From RBG-13-68-16 sp050018455 (GTDB lineage: Bacteria > Acidobacteriota > Thermoanaerobaculia > Thermoanaerobaculales > Thermoanaerobaculaceae), in NCBI GenBank assembly GCA_050018455.1, contig JBEKAA010000019.1, forward strand, positions 1-64,000: DNA of 64,000 bases, in the 5' to 3' direction. The first letter of the stretch is position 1. Every line of letters begins with the position of its first letter. The notes under the pieces were generated by a model. The model made no database searches. It saw nothing but the letters and a program-made list of their open reading frames with translations, and was not told the DNA's origin. Shown one piece after another: positions 25,634 to 35,046 of this stretch. The position numbers and the translations under genes are program-made.

Positions 25634-26263
25634 TCACCTCCCGCCGGCCTTCTTCAACTCGGAGGCCTTTTGCACGGCCTTGAAGATGTGGGTATATGCC
25701 CCGCACCGGCACACGTTTCCGCTCATCCCGGTTCGGATCTCGTCGGGCGTCGGCCGCGGGTTCGCGCGCAGCAGGCCCTCGGCGGCCATGATCTGGCCGG
25801 GTGTGCAGTACCCGCACTGGAAGGCGTCTTCCTCGACGAACGCCTGCTGCACCGGTCCGAGCGTGTCCCCGGTCATGAGCCCTTCGACCGTCGTGATCTC
25901 GTGGCCCTCGGCTTCGACGGCCAGCGTCGCGCAGGAGTAGCGGGGCACGCCGTCGATGAGGACGGTGCAGGTGCCGCACTCGCCGCGCTCGCACCCTGCT
26001 TTCGTTCCGGAGAGGCCGAGCCTTTCCCGCAGGACGAAGAGCAGGGTCCAGCGCGGCTCGACGAGCAGGCGATACGCTCGCCCGTTGATGCGCAGCGAGA
26101 CCTTTGCGGGCTCTCCCGCGGTGGCGATCGCCGCCTCCCCTGGGGCCTGGGCACGGCCGATGGCGGCCACACCGATGGCGCCGGCCCCGACAGCGCTGAA
26201 AAACCCGCGCCTGGTCACACCTCCGGAAGCATGCTGCTCGCTGGCACCCTTTTTCTTGCCCAT
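25634..26263 (-). CDS. Tat-exported 2Fe-2S subunit of aldehyde oxidoreductase (PaoA-like)
   Basis: A 209-aa subunit with two [2Fe-2S] clusters. Plant-type ferredoxin domain: CERGECGTC and YSCATL; C-terminal helical domain: QCGYCTPGQIM and NVCRCGAY. Residues 1-45 hold a twin-arginine signal (VTRRGFFSAVGAGAIGVAA), so the assembled enzyme is probably exported folded to the periplasm, with the other subunits hitch-hiking as in E. coli PaoABC. Start 26263 is chosen because it has GGGAG upstream and places the Tat motif at residue 17. It is the first gene of the operon, but the gene order A-C-B differs from paoABC. Confidence 0.92.
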   Translation of the reverse strand: MGKKKGASEQHASGGVTRRGFFSAVGAGAIGVAAIGRAQAPGEAAIATAGEPAKVSLRINGRAYRLLVEPRWTLLFVLRERLGLSGTKAGCERGECGTCTVLIDGVPRYSCATLAVEAEGHEITTVEGLMTGDTLGPVQQAFVEEDAFQCGYCTPGQIMAAEGLLRANPRPTPDEIRTGMSGNVCRCGAYTHIFKAVQKASELKKAGGR

Positions 26264-26395
26264 CGGAACTCCCTTCGCATGCAACACGAGCCTAGGTCTT
26301 GCGAGATAATTGACATCACATAATTCTATGCTCGGTTCACGGGGCTGGTGCGGGCCCGGGTTCGGGGCAGAGGAGCGCTGGCGACCATCCAAGAT

Positions 26396-26451
26396 TGGCA
26401 GTTAGTGGCCTTGACATGGTGTGGCAATAACCGTACGCTCCGGTGGCAGTT
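26396..26451 (+). promoter_or_regulatory. Promoter with flanking TGGCAGTT direct repeats before the multihaem cytochrome
   Basis: A perfect -35 TTGACA (26411-26416) is followed after 17 bp by TACGCT (26434-26439). Two exact TGGCAGTT octamers (26396-26403 and 26444-26451) flank the promoter at 48-bp spacing and may bind a regulator. The ribosome site GGGGGG (26452-26457) follows directly. Confidence 0.5.
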
Positions 26452-26459
26452 GGGGGGAT

Positions 26460-29309
26460 ATGTCAGGGAATTCCATGACCCGCCGCCGCCATCCGGAAGG
26501 ACGCGCGCGGAAGGCCTCAGCAGCCATTGCGGTGAAGGTCCTCGCACCGTTTGCGATCGTTCTCGCGCTGGCGCTCGTGCCCTCGCGGGCCGTGGCGCAG
26601 GAGAACGGCGACTGTTTCACGTGTCACGCCGACAAGGATCTCTCGAAGAAGCGCGACGGCAAGGCCGTGTCGCTGTTTGTGGACGAGAAACGCTTCGGCG
26701 CCGGAGCCCACGCGAAGGTGCCGTGCATCGGCTGCCACGCGGACCTTAAGGGGTCGGATTTCCCCCACGCCGAGACGCTAAAGAAGCCCGACTGCGGCGC
26801 CTGCCACACCAAGGAGGCTGCCGACCACGCCGCCGGGTTGCACGGGCGGGCGGAGGCGCGAGGTAACGCCGTCGCTCCCAAGTGCGGCGACTGCCACGGC
26901 CGAGGGCACGACATCGTGCCGGTCAAGGACCCGCGTTCACCGGTGACGCCGGCCAAGATCCCTTTCTTGTGCGGGAAGTGCCACCACGAGGGTTCGCCCG
27001 TCCAGAAGAGCTTCGACATCCCCCAGGATCGGATCTTCGAGAACTACACGGAGTCGATGCACGGCGAGGCACTGCTGAAGAAGGGGCTCACGGTCGCGGC
27101 CACGTGCGTCTCCTGCCACACCCCCCACCTCGTGTTACCCCACACCGACCCGCGCTCGTCAATCTCGCGGAAGCACATCGCCGGCACGTGCACGAAGTGC
27201 CACGCGGCGATCGAGGCGGTGCACCGCAAGATCATTCGGGGCGAACTGTGGGAGAAGGAAGCCAACGTCCTGCCGGCCTGCCCCGACTGTCACCAGCCTC
27301 ACAAGGTGCGGAAGGTGTTCTACGAGCAGGGGATGGCCGACCAGGACTGCCTCACCTGCCACGCCCGCAAGGACATCAAGGCATCGTCCGACGGCCGCTC
27401 CCTCTGGGTCGACGCCGCCGAGCTGGCCGGTTCCCGTCACGCCAGCCGGAGCTGCAGCCAGTGCCACAGCGAAGTGCGGCCGTCGCTGACTCGGGCGTGC
27501 GCGACCATCACGCACAAGGTGGACTGTGCCGCCTGTCACGCCGACCCGGCGCAGCAATACGCGAAGAGCGTGCACGGCCAGCTCCAGGCGAAGGGCGACA
27601 CCAACGCGCCGGCGTGCCGCGAGTGTCACGGCACGCACGGCACCAAGGGGAGGAAGGACCCGGCCTCGCCGACGTTCTCGCGCAACGTTCCGCAGCTGTG
27701 CGCCCGCTGCCACCGGGAGGGGCAGAGGGCGGCCGTCCGCTACACCGGGACCCAGCACCAGATCATCGAGAACTACTCGGAGAGCATCCACGGCAAGGGC
27801 CTTCTCAAGAGCGGGCTCCTGGTCACCGCGATGTGCACGGACTGCCACACCTCGCACGCGATCCTCCCGCACGCCGACCCCGCCTCGAGCGTGAACAACG
27901 CCAACCTCCCGGCCACCTGCGGGCGCTGCCACAACGGGATCGAGCAGTCGTTCGAGAAGAGCATCCACTCCGTCAAGGTCTCGCACTCCACGAAGCCGCT
28001 GCCGGTGTGCAGCGACTGCCACACCGCCCACACCATCCGGCGGGCCGACACCCTCGGATTCAAGCTGGCGATCACGACCACCTGCGGCAAGTGCCACGCC
28101 GAGGTGACGAAGACCTACTTCGAGACCTATCACGGCAAGGTCTCGCAGCTGGGGTACGCCAAGACCGCCAAGTGCTACGACTGTCACGGCTCGCACGACA
28201 TCCTTCCGCCCTCGGACCCGCGCTCGCACCTGTCCCGCGAGAACGTGATCGCGACGTGCCAGCAATGCCACACCGGAGCGACCCGGCGTTTCGCCGGCTA
28301 CCTCACGCATGCCACGCACCACGACCCGGCGAAGTACCCGTGGCTCTTCTGGACGTTCTGGGGGATGACGGGCCTCCTGATCGGGACGTTCATCGTGGGC
28401 GGCACGCACACGCTGATGTGGCTTCCCCGCGCCGTCCAGATGCGGCGTGAGCTCAATCGCGACGAGACCGTGCACGACCCGAAGGCTTTGCAGTACGTGC
28501 GGTTCACGCGGGTCAACCGGGTGCTCCACATCGCGATGATCGTGAGCTTCATCACCCTGGCGCTGACGGGAATGACCCTCAAGTTCTCGTACAGCGGCTG
28601 GGCCGCGAGCCTCTCGCGCCTGTTCGGGGGGTTCGAGACGGCGGGGTACATCCACCGCACGGCGGCCTGCCTGATGTTCGGGATCTTCGTGACGCACATC
28701 TGGGACCTTCTGCGCCGCAAGAAGCGCGAGGGGCTCACGCTGAAGCAGATGGCCACGGGCCCGAACACGATGCTTCCCACGTTGAAGGACGCGAAGGACC
28801 TGTGGGGCTCTCTCAAGTGGTTCCTGGGGCGCGGGCCGCGCCCGCAGTACGGCCGGTGGACCTACTGGGAGAAGTTCGACTACTTCGCCGTGTTCTGGGG
28901 CATCTTCGTGATCGGATCCACGGGCCTCATGCTTTGGTTCCCCGAGGTCTTCACGCGGCTCCTCCCGGGGTGGCTGATCAACGTCGCGACGATCATCCAC
29001 AGCGACGAGGCGCTCCTCGCCGTCGGCTTCATCTTCACGGTGCACTTCTTCAACACGCACCTGCGGCCGGAGAAGTTCCCGATGGACATCGTGGTGTTCA
29101 CGGGCCGCATGCCGGTCGAGGAGTTCAAGCGCGACAAGCCTGCCGAGTACGAGGCGGTGGTGGCCGCGGGCACGCTCGAGGAGCACCTTCGCGAGCCGTA
29201 TCAGCCGGTGGTGATCAAGGCGGTGAGGTTGTTCGGGTGGACGGCGCTCACCCTAGGTTTCCTCATTGTAGTCTGGATCATCTACGCAATGTTGTTCGCC
29301 TACCGATAG
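26460..29309 (+). CDS. 19-haem cytochrome c fused to membrane cytochrome b (CbcL-like)
   Basis: A 949-aa protein. After a signal segment (VLAPFAIVLALALVPSRAVA), residues about 45-620 contain 19 CxxCH motifs (first CFTCH, last CQQCH). The C-terminal ~300 residues are a b-type membrane module with about five hydrophobic segments and paired His residues (RVLHIAMIVSF, AGYIHRTAAC, IFVTHIW, TIIHSDEAL, FTVHFFNTHLRPEKFP). Geobacter CbcL has the same plan with nine haems and oxidises menaquinol. I infer a quinol:periplasmic cytochrome oxidoreductase feeding an external or periplasmic acceptor. ATG 26460 is chosen because the upstream GTG 26421 lies between the promoter boxes. It diverges from the aldehyde oxidoreductase operon. 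Confidence 0.88.
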   Translation: MSGNSMTRRRHPEGRARKASAAIAVKVLAPFAIVLALALVPSRAVAQENGDCFTCHADKDLSKKRDGKAVSLFVDEKRFGAGAHAKVPCIGCHADLKGSDFPHAETLKKPDCGACHTKEAADHAAGLHGRAEARGNAVAPKCGDCHGRGHDIVPVKDPRSPVTPAKIPFLCGKCHHEGSPVQKSFDIPQDRIFENYTESMHGEALLKKGLTVAATCVSCHTPHLVLPHTDPRSSISRKHIAGTCTKCHAAIEAVHRKIIRGELWEKEANVLPACPDCHQPHKVRKVFYEQGMADQDCLTCHARKDIKASSDGRSLWVDAAELAGSRHASRSCSQCHSEVRPSLTRACATITHKVDCAACHADPAQQYAKSVHGQLQAKGDTNAPACRECHGTHGTKGRKDPASPTFSRNVPQLCARCHREGQRAAVRYTGTQHQIIENYSESIHGKGLLKSGLLVTAMCTDCHTSHAILPHADPASSVNNANLPATCGRCHNGIEQSFEKSIHSVKVSHSTKPLPVCSDCHTAHTIRRADTLGFKLAITTTCGKCHAEVTKTYFETYHGKVSQLGYAKTAKCYDCHGSHDILPPSDPRSHLSRENVIATCQQCHTGATRRFAGYLTHATHHDPAKYPWLFWTFWGMTGLLIGTFIVGGTHTLMWLPRAVQMRRELNRDETVHDPKALQYVRFTRVNRVLHIAMIVSFITLALTGMTLKFSYSGWAASLSRLFGGFETAGYIHRTAACLMFGIFVTHIWDLLRRKKREGLTLKQMATGPNTMLPTLKDAKDLWGSLKWFLGRGPRPQYGRWTYWEKFDYFAVFWGIFVIGSTGLMLWFPEVFTRLLPGWLINVATIIHSDEALLAVGFIFTVHFFNTHLRPEKFPMDIVVFTGRMPVEEFKRDKPAEYEAVVAAGTLEEHLREPYQPVVIKAVRLFGWTALTLGFLIVVWIIYAMLFAYR

Positions 29310-29460
29310 GCGCCGGCGGCGTCGGACCTCTGGCTGCGTTGCGCTCGCCCGCTCGCGTCCTCACGTACCCTCCGGGTACGCTCCGGCGCGGCGGGCTCGC
29401 GCGCCTTGCCATAGGCCCAACGGCGCCGGCGCGGCTACACGCCTTCCGCCATCGCCCTGC
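29310..29460. repeat. GC-rich repeat with GTACCCTCCGGGTAC hairpin
   Basis: Directly after the cytochrome stop codon. The centre (about 29364-29380) has GTACCCTCCGGGTAC, a small hairpin, and GGCGCCGGCG blocks flank the stretch at 29309-29319 and 29422-29432. There is no coding potential, and no T-run marks a standard terminator. Confidence 0.5.
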
Positions 29461-29690
29461 CTTTGGTTGAGATGGAACAGGGGAAAGGGGAGAGGGGAAA
29501 AGTCAAAGGGGAAGACGAGGACTTTGAGCGGCGAAAGCCTTGCGATCCTGTTCTCCCGTTTGACGTTTTACGTTTGCCCGTTCACCAGTCCCCGACGAAC
29601 GTGCGAACTTCCGAACCTGCGAACGGTCCTCGCTCCTCTGCTCCTCAGCTCCTCCGCTCCTCTGCTTGTCTCACCCGGACCCCTGTCTTT
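29461..29690. repeat. Long composite inverted repeat, copy 3
   Basis: Left-arm words GGGGAAAAGTCAAAGGGGAAG are answered by CCCGTTTGACGTTTTACG. It then continues with CGAACTTCCGAACCTGCGAA and CTCCTCTGCTCCTCAGCTCC. The outer left arm seen in copy 4 is missing, so this copy is partial. Confidence 0.65.
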
Positions 29691-29719
29691 TGGCTCCGCG
29701 CTTGTGAATTCGATATCAT
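29690..29719 (+). promoter_or_regulatory. Candidate promoter for glutamine synthetase
   Basis: TTGGCT (29690-29695), an 18-bp spacer and TATCAT (29714-29719) lie just outside inverted repeat copy 3 and about 80 nt before the start codon. The -35 match is weak. Confidence 0.35.
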
Positions 29720-29800
29720 GCCCGCGACGACACCCGGCGTCGAGCCGGGTGTTTGCGCCGCCGGGCCCATCGAGTGAGGCGGCGCCCGGAGGACGTCGGC

Positions 29801-31219
29801 ATGTTCCAGGACTTCGAGGCAGCCCAGGCATTCGTGCGTGAACGGCGGATCGAGGTGGTCGACCTCAAGTTCTGCGATGTGTGGGGGCGCTGGCACCACG
29901 TCACGATCCCGTCTGCGCGTTTCAACCCGGGCACGATGGAGAAGGGCGTCGGGTTCGACGGCTCGAGCGTCGGTTTCAAGACGGTGAGCGCGGGCGACAT
30001 GGTGATGGTCCCGGACCTCGCCACCGGGTTCGTGGACCCGTTCGGGGAGGTTCCTGCGCTCTCGTTTATCTGCACCACTCTCGAGGCGGACACCCGCCAG
30101 CGGTTCCCGTACGACCCCCGCAACATCGCTCGCCACGCCGAGGCGCACCTCCAGGCGACCGGGGTCGCCGACTGGAGTCGGTGGGGACCCGAGTTCGAGT
30201 TCTACCTGTTCGACGGTGTCTCGTACGAGAACGGCATGAACGTGGCGTCGTACCGGGTCGAGTCCTCGGAGGCCGATTGGGGAAGCGCCAAGCTCGGCAG
30301 CGGGTACAACATCGCCCGCCACGGCGGCTACCACGCCATCCCGCCCCAGGACAGCCTGCACAACGCTCGCACCCGGATCACCCTGAACCTCCAAGCGATG
30401 GGCGTCGAGGTCAAGTACCACCACCACGAGGTCGGGGGACCGGGACAGTGCGAGATCGAGACCCGCTTCATGCCGGCGCTGGTGGCCGCGGACACTGTAC
30501 TGCTGGTGAAGTACGTGACCAGAATGACCGCGGCCGCGATGGGGATGACCGCGACGTTCATGCCCAAGCCGCTCTACGGCGAGGCGGGCTCCGGCCTGCA
30601 CTTCCACCAGCAGCTCTGGAAGAGCGACACGAACCTCTTCCACGACCCCAACGGATACGGCACGACCTCCGAGGCCGCCCGCTCCTTCATCGCCGGCCTC
30701 CTGCTCCACGGCGGCGCCGTGATGGCGTTCACGAACCCATCCACCAACTCCTACCGCCGCCTTATCCCGGGGTACGAAGCGCCGGTCTCAGCGATCTTCT
30801 CGCTCGGCAACCGCTCGGCCGCGATCAGGATCCCGAAGTACGCCAACCGCCCGGAGAGCTCCCGGTTCGAGTTTCGGCCGCCGGACGCCACGTGCAACCC
30901 GTACCTCGCGGTGGCGGCTCAATTGATGGCCGGGATCGACGGGATCCGCCGGAAGCTCGACCCGACGGCGCTCGGCTTTGGGCCGGTGGACGAGGACATC
31001 TTCTCGTGGCCGCCGGAGAAGCGGGCATCCATCAAGGCGCTGCCGACCTCGCTCGAGGAAGCCATGAACGCCCTCGAGAGTGACCACGAGTTCCTGCTCG
31101 ACGGCGACGTGTTCAGCAGCGACCTGATCGAACGCTGGATCGCGCGCAAGCGCTTGGAGGACCGGGAGGTCCGCAACCGCCCGCACCCCTACGAGATCGA
31201 GCTGTACTACAGCCTGTGA
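29801..31219 (+). CDS. glnA: Glutamine synthetase (type I family)
   Basis: A 472-aa ATP-dependent ligase making glutamine from glutamate and ammonia. Start 29801 has GGAGG nine bases upstream. Motifs: FDGSSVGFK, the glutamate/metal region GPEFEFYLFD, GPGQCEIETRF, the ATP signature PKPLYGEAGSGLHFHQQLW, NPSTNSYRRLIPGYEAP, and SSRFEFRPPDATCNPYLA. The region that carries the adenylylated Tyr in proteobacterial enzymes (NLYDLPPE) reads DIFSWPPEK, with no Tyr, so control by GlnE-type adenylylation is unlikely. The next gene begins 25 nt downstream. Confidence 0.95.
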   Translation: MFQDFEAAQAFVRERRIEVVDLKFCDVWGRWHHVTIPSARFNPGTMEKGVGFDGSSVGFKTVSAGDMVMVPDLATGFVDPFGEVPALSFICTTLEADTRQRFPYDPRNIARHAEAHLQATGVADWSRWGPEFEFYLFDGVSYENGMNVASYRVESSEADWGSAKLGSGYNIARHGGYHAIPPQDSLHNARTRITLNLQAMGVEVKYHHHEVGGPGQCEIETRFMPALVAADTVLLVKYVTRMTAAAMGMTATFMPKPLYGEAGSGLHFHQQLWKSDTNLFHDPNGYGTTSEAARSFIAGLLLHGGAVMAFTNPSTNSYRRLIPGYEAPVSAIFSLGNRSAAIRIPKYANRPESSRFEFRPPDATCNPYLAVAAQLMAGIDGIRRKLDPTALGFGPVDEDIFSWPPEKRASIKALPTSLEEAMNALESDHEFLLDGDVFSSDLIERWIARKRLEDREVRNRPHPYEIELYYSL

Positions 31220-31244
31220 TGGGCGAGAGCTCCGAGGAGGTCGG

Positions 31245-34200
31245 ATGCGTTCTCGTGTGGCGGTGAGAAGGGTTCTCGCGCCGTGGCTCCTGGGGTTCGT
31301 TGCGGCGCTGACGGCGGTCTCGGCCCCGGCGGCGCTCCTCAGGAACGTTCCGCAAACGCTCAAACAGCCGGACGGCACGGTCGTGCACCTCTTCGCGACC
31401 GGCGACGAGTACTACAACCGGCTGCACGACGGGGACGGGTTCACGGTCGTCCGCGACCCCGACACGGGGTACCTCGTCTATGCGATCAAGGCGGACGGCC
31501 GCCTGCAGCCGACGGCGTTCGTGGTGGGCGGGGCGGATCCTGCGGCGGCGGGCCTCGAACCGGGCCTGAAGCCGGATCCGTGGACGCTGCCGGACCCCGA
31601 GGAAATCTACCCGGGTTCCAGGCGCCGCGACAGGGTCGGGGCGCTGGGCCTCTCGAATGCTCCGGCTTTCTCGTTGATCAACAACGTGGTGATCTTCATC
31701 AGGTTTTCGGACGAGGCCGCTGGGGGATTCAATTCGACCGACTCCTACCAGATGTGGTTCAACTCCACGTCGGGAACTTCTTCCTCGATGCAGCGTTACT
31801 TCCTTGAGGCGTCGTACAACCAACTCCTGCTGAACAGCACGTTCTATCCTGCGCCGTCAGGCGCCTTGGTCGCCTCGTACCAGGACTCGCATCCGCGCGC
31901 CTACTACAAGCCGTACAACGCATCCACCAACCCCATCGGCTACCAGACCGATCAGCGGAACGCGCGGGAGTGGTCACTGCTGCAGGGCGCGGTGGAGGCG
32001 GTCGCCTCCCTGGTTCCGTCCACGCTCAATGTGGACACCAACAACGACGGATTCGTCGACAGCGTGGTTTTCGTCGTCAGCGGCGCCGCTGTCGGCGGGG
32101 ACTGGAGCAACCTCCTCTGGCCGCACATGTGGTCGATCGACTACCAGGACTACCCCGCGACGATCAACGGAAGGCTCGTCAACGACTACGACTTGCAGCT
32201 CGATGGGAACATTGGAAGCGGCGTGCTGTGCCACGAAATGACCCACACCCTGGGCGCTCCCGACCTGTACAACTACTCGGGTTCCATGGAACCGGTCGGC
32301 CCCTGGGATCTCATGGCCAACGATGCCGATCCGCCGCAACACACCACCGCGTACGTGAAAATGCGGTATACGAGATTCATCCCCGATTGCCCGGTGATCA
32401 CACCGCCGGCAAGCGTCACGCTGAACCCGCTGACATCACCGACCAGCAACTGCGCAAAGATCGCGTCGCCGAACTCCGCGACCGAGTACTTCATGGTGGA
32501 GTATCGAAAGAAAGCGGGCGTGTTCGAGATGTCGCTGCCGGGTTCGGGGTTGCTCGTCTACCGGATCAACACCGCCGAAGACGGTCAGGGCAACGCCTCA
32601 GGCCCTCCCGATGAGATCTACATCTACCGGCCGGGTGGCACCCCTTCGGCCAACGGCACGATCAACCTGGCGCCTCTCAACGGCGGCGCCATCCCGCCGC
32701 GGACGGCGATCAACGACACGACCGATCCTTCCTCGTTCCTCTCGACCGGCTTCCCGGGCGGGCTTTCCATCCACGACGTCGGGACTGCGGGTGACACGAT
32801 CACGTTCAAGGTCGACGCCGTGGCGGCGTGCAACCCGCCGGGGCCGTTCTCCCTGGTGTCCCCCGCCAACGGCGCCAACCTCGCCGCTTCGACCTCGGCC
32901 ACGCTCAGCTGGAGCGCATCGGTCGGGGCGACCTCGTACGATGTCTACTTCGGCACGAGCGTCAACCCTTCGCTGCTCGGGAACCAGGGGGGGACGAGCG
33001 TCAACGTCACCGTGGCTGCGGGCTCGACCTACTTCTGGAGCGTGGTCGCCAAGAACAGCTGCTCGCAGGTGCTCGCTCCCGCTTCCGGCACGTGGGCGTT
33101 CAACGTCGGAGGCTCCGGCAACGGGATCACGATCTTCTCGGACGATTTCGAGGGTGACCTCTCGAAGTGGCAGGTCGTATACGCCGAGGGCGCCGCCAGC
33201 GCCGCCAACTGGGGCATCGTGAGCTGCAGGACGAAGAGCGGCAGCGGCGCCGTCTGGTGCGCCGCGGGGGGCTCGACGCCGCAGCCGCCGTGCACCCAGT
33301 ACGCTCCGAACGAGGGCGCGTTCATGATCGCCGGCCCGTTGTCGCTGACGGACGCGGTCGATGGGACGTGGGATTTCGACCTCTGGACCGACATCGACGC
33401 CGGGAGCGACCCCGGCAACCCGAGCGACCAGGTCGCCTGGATGTGGTCGCTGGACGGCGTCACGTTCTACGGGAACGGGACCTCCGGCCAGACCGGGGGC
33501 TGGCAGCACGTCACCGTCAACATGAGCGACATGACGATGGACAACGGCACCTCGGTCGTCGGCAATGGGCAGGTCTGGTTCGCGTTCCTGTTCCTGTCGG
33601 ATGCCGCCACCCAGCGTGAAGGCGCATACGTCGACAACGTCGTCATCAAGAAGCTGGTGCACGGCCAGCCCAACTTCGATCACTGGATCCCCGCGGTGAT
33701 CCACAAGCCCGGCCTCAACAACAGCCAGTGGCGAAGCGACGTGGCCATCCTCAACCGATCGTCGCAGACGGCGAGCCTGACTTTGAAGATCTACGCACCG
33801 TCCGGCCCCGCGCAGGCGGGTCCGTTTCAGCTCCCCGGTAACGGCCAGATGCTGTTGAAGGACGTGGCGGCGCAGCTCGGGATCACTGCCGACTCCGGGG
33901 CTTTCGAGGTGGTGTCGGACGCCAATGTGTTCCTGAGCGGCCGGACGTACAACCAGGTTGACGCAACGCACACCTACGGGCAGGACTACAACGGAGCGGC
34001 GCCTGGTGACCTCCTGGCGGCGGGACAGTCCGCATGGCTGCCGCAGTTGACGGAGGATGCGCTGTTCCGCACCAACATAGGGATCACCAACACCGGCACG
34101 GCGACCGCGAACGTGACGGTGACGCTGTACGACTCGACGGGCAACCCCGTCGGTTGGACCGACACGCGGAGCTACGACCCGGGCCGGTTCTACCAGTACC

Positions 34201-35021
34201 AGCAGCCGTACCTGGGGCTGGGCGGCATCGACAGCGGGTACGCGATGGTCACGGTCAACTCCGGGTCGGGTGTGGTGGCGTACGCCTCGGTGATCGACCA
34301 GAACACCGGCGACCCCACGACCATCAACATGAAGACCGGCGCAGCCGGCGCCACGGGCCCGTTCTCGTACTGGATCCCTGCGGTGATCCACAAGCCCGGC
34401 CTCAACAACAGCCAGTGGCGCAGCGACGTGGCCGTGCTCAATCGCTCGTCGCAGGCGGCGACTCTGACGCTGAAGATCCACGCGCCGTCCGGACTGCAGA
34501 CTATGACGATGCCGCTGGCCGGGAACGCTCAGGCGCTCCTGCGCGACGTGGCGGGGCAACTCGGGATCACGGCCGACTCCGGAGCCCTCGAGGTCGACTC
34601 GGATCATGACATCTTCCTCACCGGCCGCACGTACAACCAGGTGGACGCGACCCACACGTACGGGCAGGACTACGACGGGCAAGCTCCGGGGGACGTGCTG
34701 GCGGCGGGGCAGTCCGCGTGGCTGCCGCAGCTGACGGAGAACGCGCTGTTCCGCACCAACATCGGGATCACCAACACGGGCACGGCGGCGGCGAACGTGA
34801 CGGTGACGCTGTACGGCTCGGCCGGGAACCAGATGTGGAGCAACAACCTGGACTACACGCCGGGCCAGTTCTACCAGTACCAGCAGCCGTACCTTGGCGT
34901 GGGCGGCATCGACAGCGGGTACGCGATGGTCACGGTCAACACCGGGTCGGGTGTGGTGGCGTACGCCTCGGTGATCGACCAGAACACCGGGGATCCCACG
35001 ACGATCAGCATGAAGTGGTGA
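31245..35021 (+). CDS. Secreted M6-family metalloprotease with duplicated C-terminal domains
   Basis: A 1258-aa exported protein (signal: VLAPWLLGFVAALTAVSAPA). Start 31245 has GAGGAGG upstream. The M6 catalytic domain spans about 110-510 with the zinc motif HEMTHTLGAPDLYNYSG and GPWDLMAND. A fibronectin III-like domain (about 525-625) and a jelly-roll-like segment (about 630-800) follow. The last ~450 residues are two tandem copies of a ~220-aa domain, each beginning WIPAVIHKPGLNNSQWRSDV and ending VVAYASVIDQNTGDPTTI. The same domain occurs alone in the secreted protein at 48106-49035. Probably degrades extracellular protein, with the tail for surface attachment. Only 25 nt separate it from glnA. 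Confidence 0.88.
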   Translation: MRSRVAVRRVLAPWLLGFVAALTAVSAPAALLRNVPQTLKQPDGTVVHLFATGDEYYNRLHDGDGFTVVRDPDTGYLVYAIKADGRLQPTAFVVGGADPAAAGLEPGLKPDPWTLPDPEEIYPGSRRRDRVGALGLSNAPAFSLINNVVIFIRFSDEAAGGFNSTDSYQMWFNSTSGTSSSMQRYFLEASYNQLLLNSTFYPAPSGALVASYQDSHPRAYYKPYNASTNPIGYQTDQRNAREWSLLQGAVEAVASLVPSTLNVDTNNDGFVDSVVFVVSGAAVGGDWSNLLWPHMWSIDYQDYPATINGRLVNDYDLQLDGNIGSGVLCHEMTHTLGAPDLYNYSGSMEPVGPWDLMANDADPPQHTTAYVKMRYTRFIPDCPVITPPASVTLNPLTSPTSNCAKIASPNSATEYFMVEYRKKAGVFEMSLPGSGLLVYRINTAEDGQGNASGPPDEIYIYRPGGTPSANGTINLAPLNGGAIPPRTAINDTTDPSSFLSTGFPGGLSIHDVGTAGDTITFKVDAVAACNPPGPFSLVSPANGANLAASTSATLSWSASVGATSYDVYFGTSVNPSLLGNQGGTSVNVTVAAGSTYFWSVVAKNSCSQVLAPASGTWAFNVGGSGNGITIFSDDFEGDLSKWQVVYAEGAASAANWGIVSCRTKSGSGAVWCAAGGSTPQPPCTQYAPNEGAFMIAGPLSLTDAVDGTWDFDLWTDIDAGSDPGNPSDQVAWMWSLDGVTFYGNGTSGQTGGWQHVTVNMSDMTMDNGTSVVGNGQVWFAFLFLSDAATQREGAYVDNVVIKKLVHGQPNFDHWIPAVIHKPGLNNSQWRSDVAILNRSSQTASLTLKIYAPSGPAQAGPFQLPGNGQMLLKDVAAQLGITADSGAFEVVSDANVFLSGRTYNQVDATHTYGQDYNGAAPGDLLAAGQSAWLPQLTEDALFRTNIGITNTGTATANVTVTLYDSTGNPVGWTDTRSYDPGRFYQYQQPYLGLGGIDSGYAMVTVNSGSGVVAYASVIDQNTGDPTTINMKTGAAGATGPFSYWIPAVIHKPGLNNSQWRSDVAVLNRSSQAATLTLKIHAPSGLQTMTMPLAGNAQALLRDVAGQLGITADSGALEVDSDHDIFLTGRTYNQVDATHTYGQDYDGQAPGDVLAAGQSAWLPQLTENALFRTNIGITNTGTAAANVTVTLYGSAGNQMWSNNLDYTPGQFYQYQQPYLGVGGIDSGYAMVTVNTGSGVVAYASVIDQNTGDPTTISMKW
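33676..35018 (+). repeat. Tandem ~650-bp internal duplication in the M6 protease gene
   Basis: Copy A (about 33676-34341) and copy B (about 34370-35018) encode the same ~220-aa domain, with long stretches of near-identical DNA such as the CACAAGCCCGGCCTCAACAA and CAGTACCAGCAGCCGTACCT words. The divergence is mostly in the first half of each copy. Confidence 0.85.
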
Positions 35022-35046
35022 CCTGACGGCGTGACCTCGTTTCACG

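Noticed and set aside
22424..26323. Plus-strand open frame of about 1300 codons opposite the aldehyde oxidoreductase genes
   Set aside because: Arg/Asp/His-rich antisense frame caused by GC-rich codon use; the minus-strand genes have clear conserved motifs.
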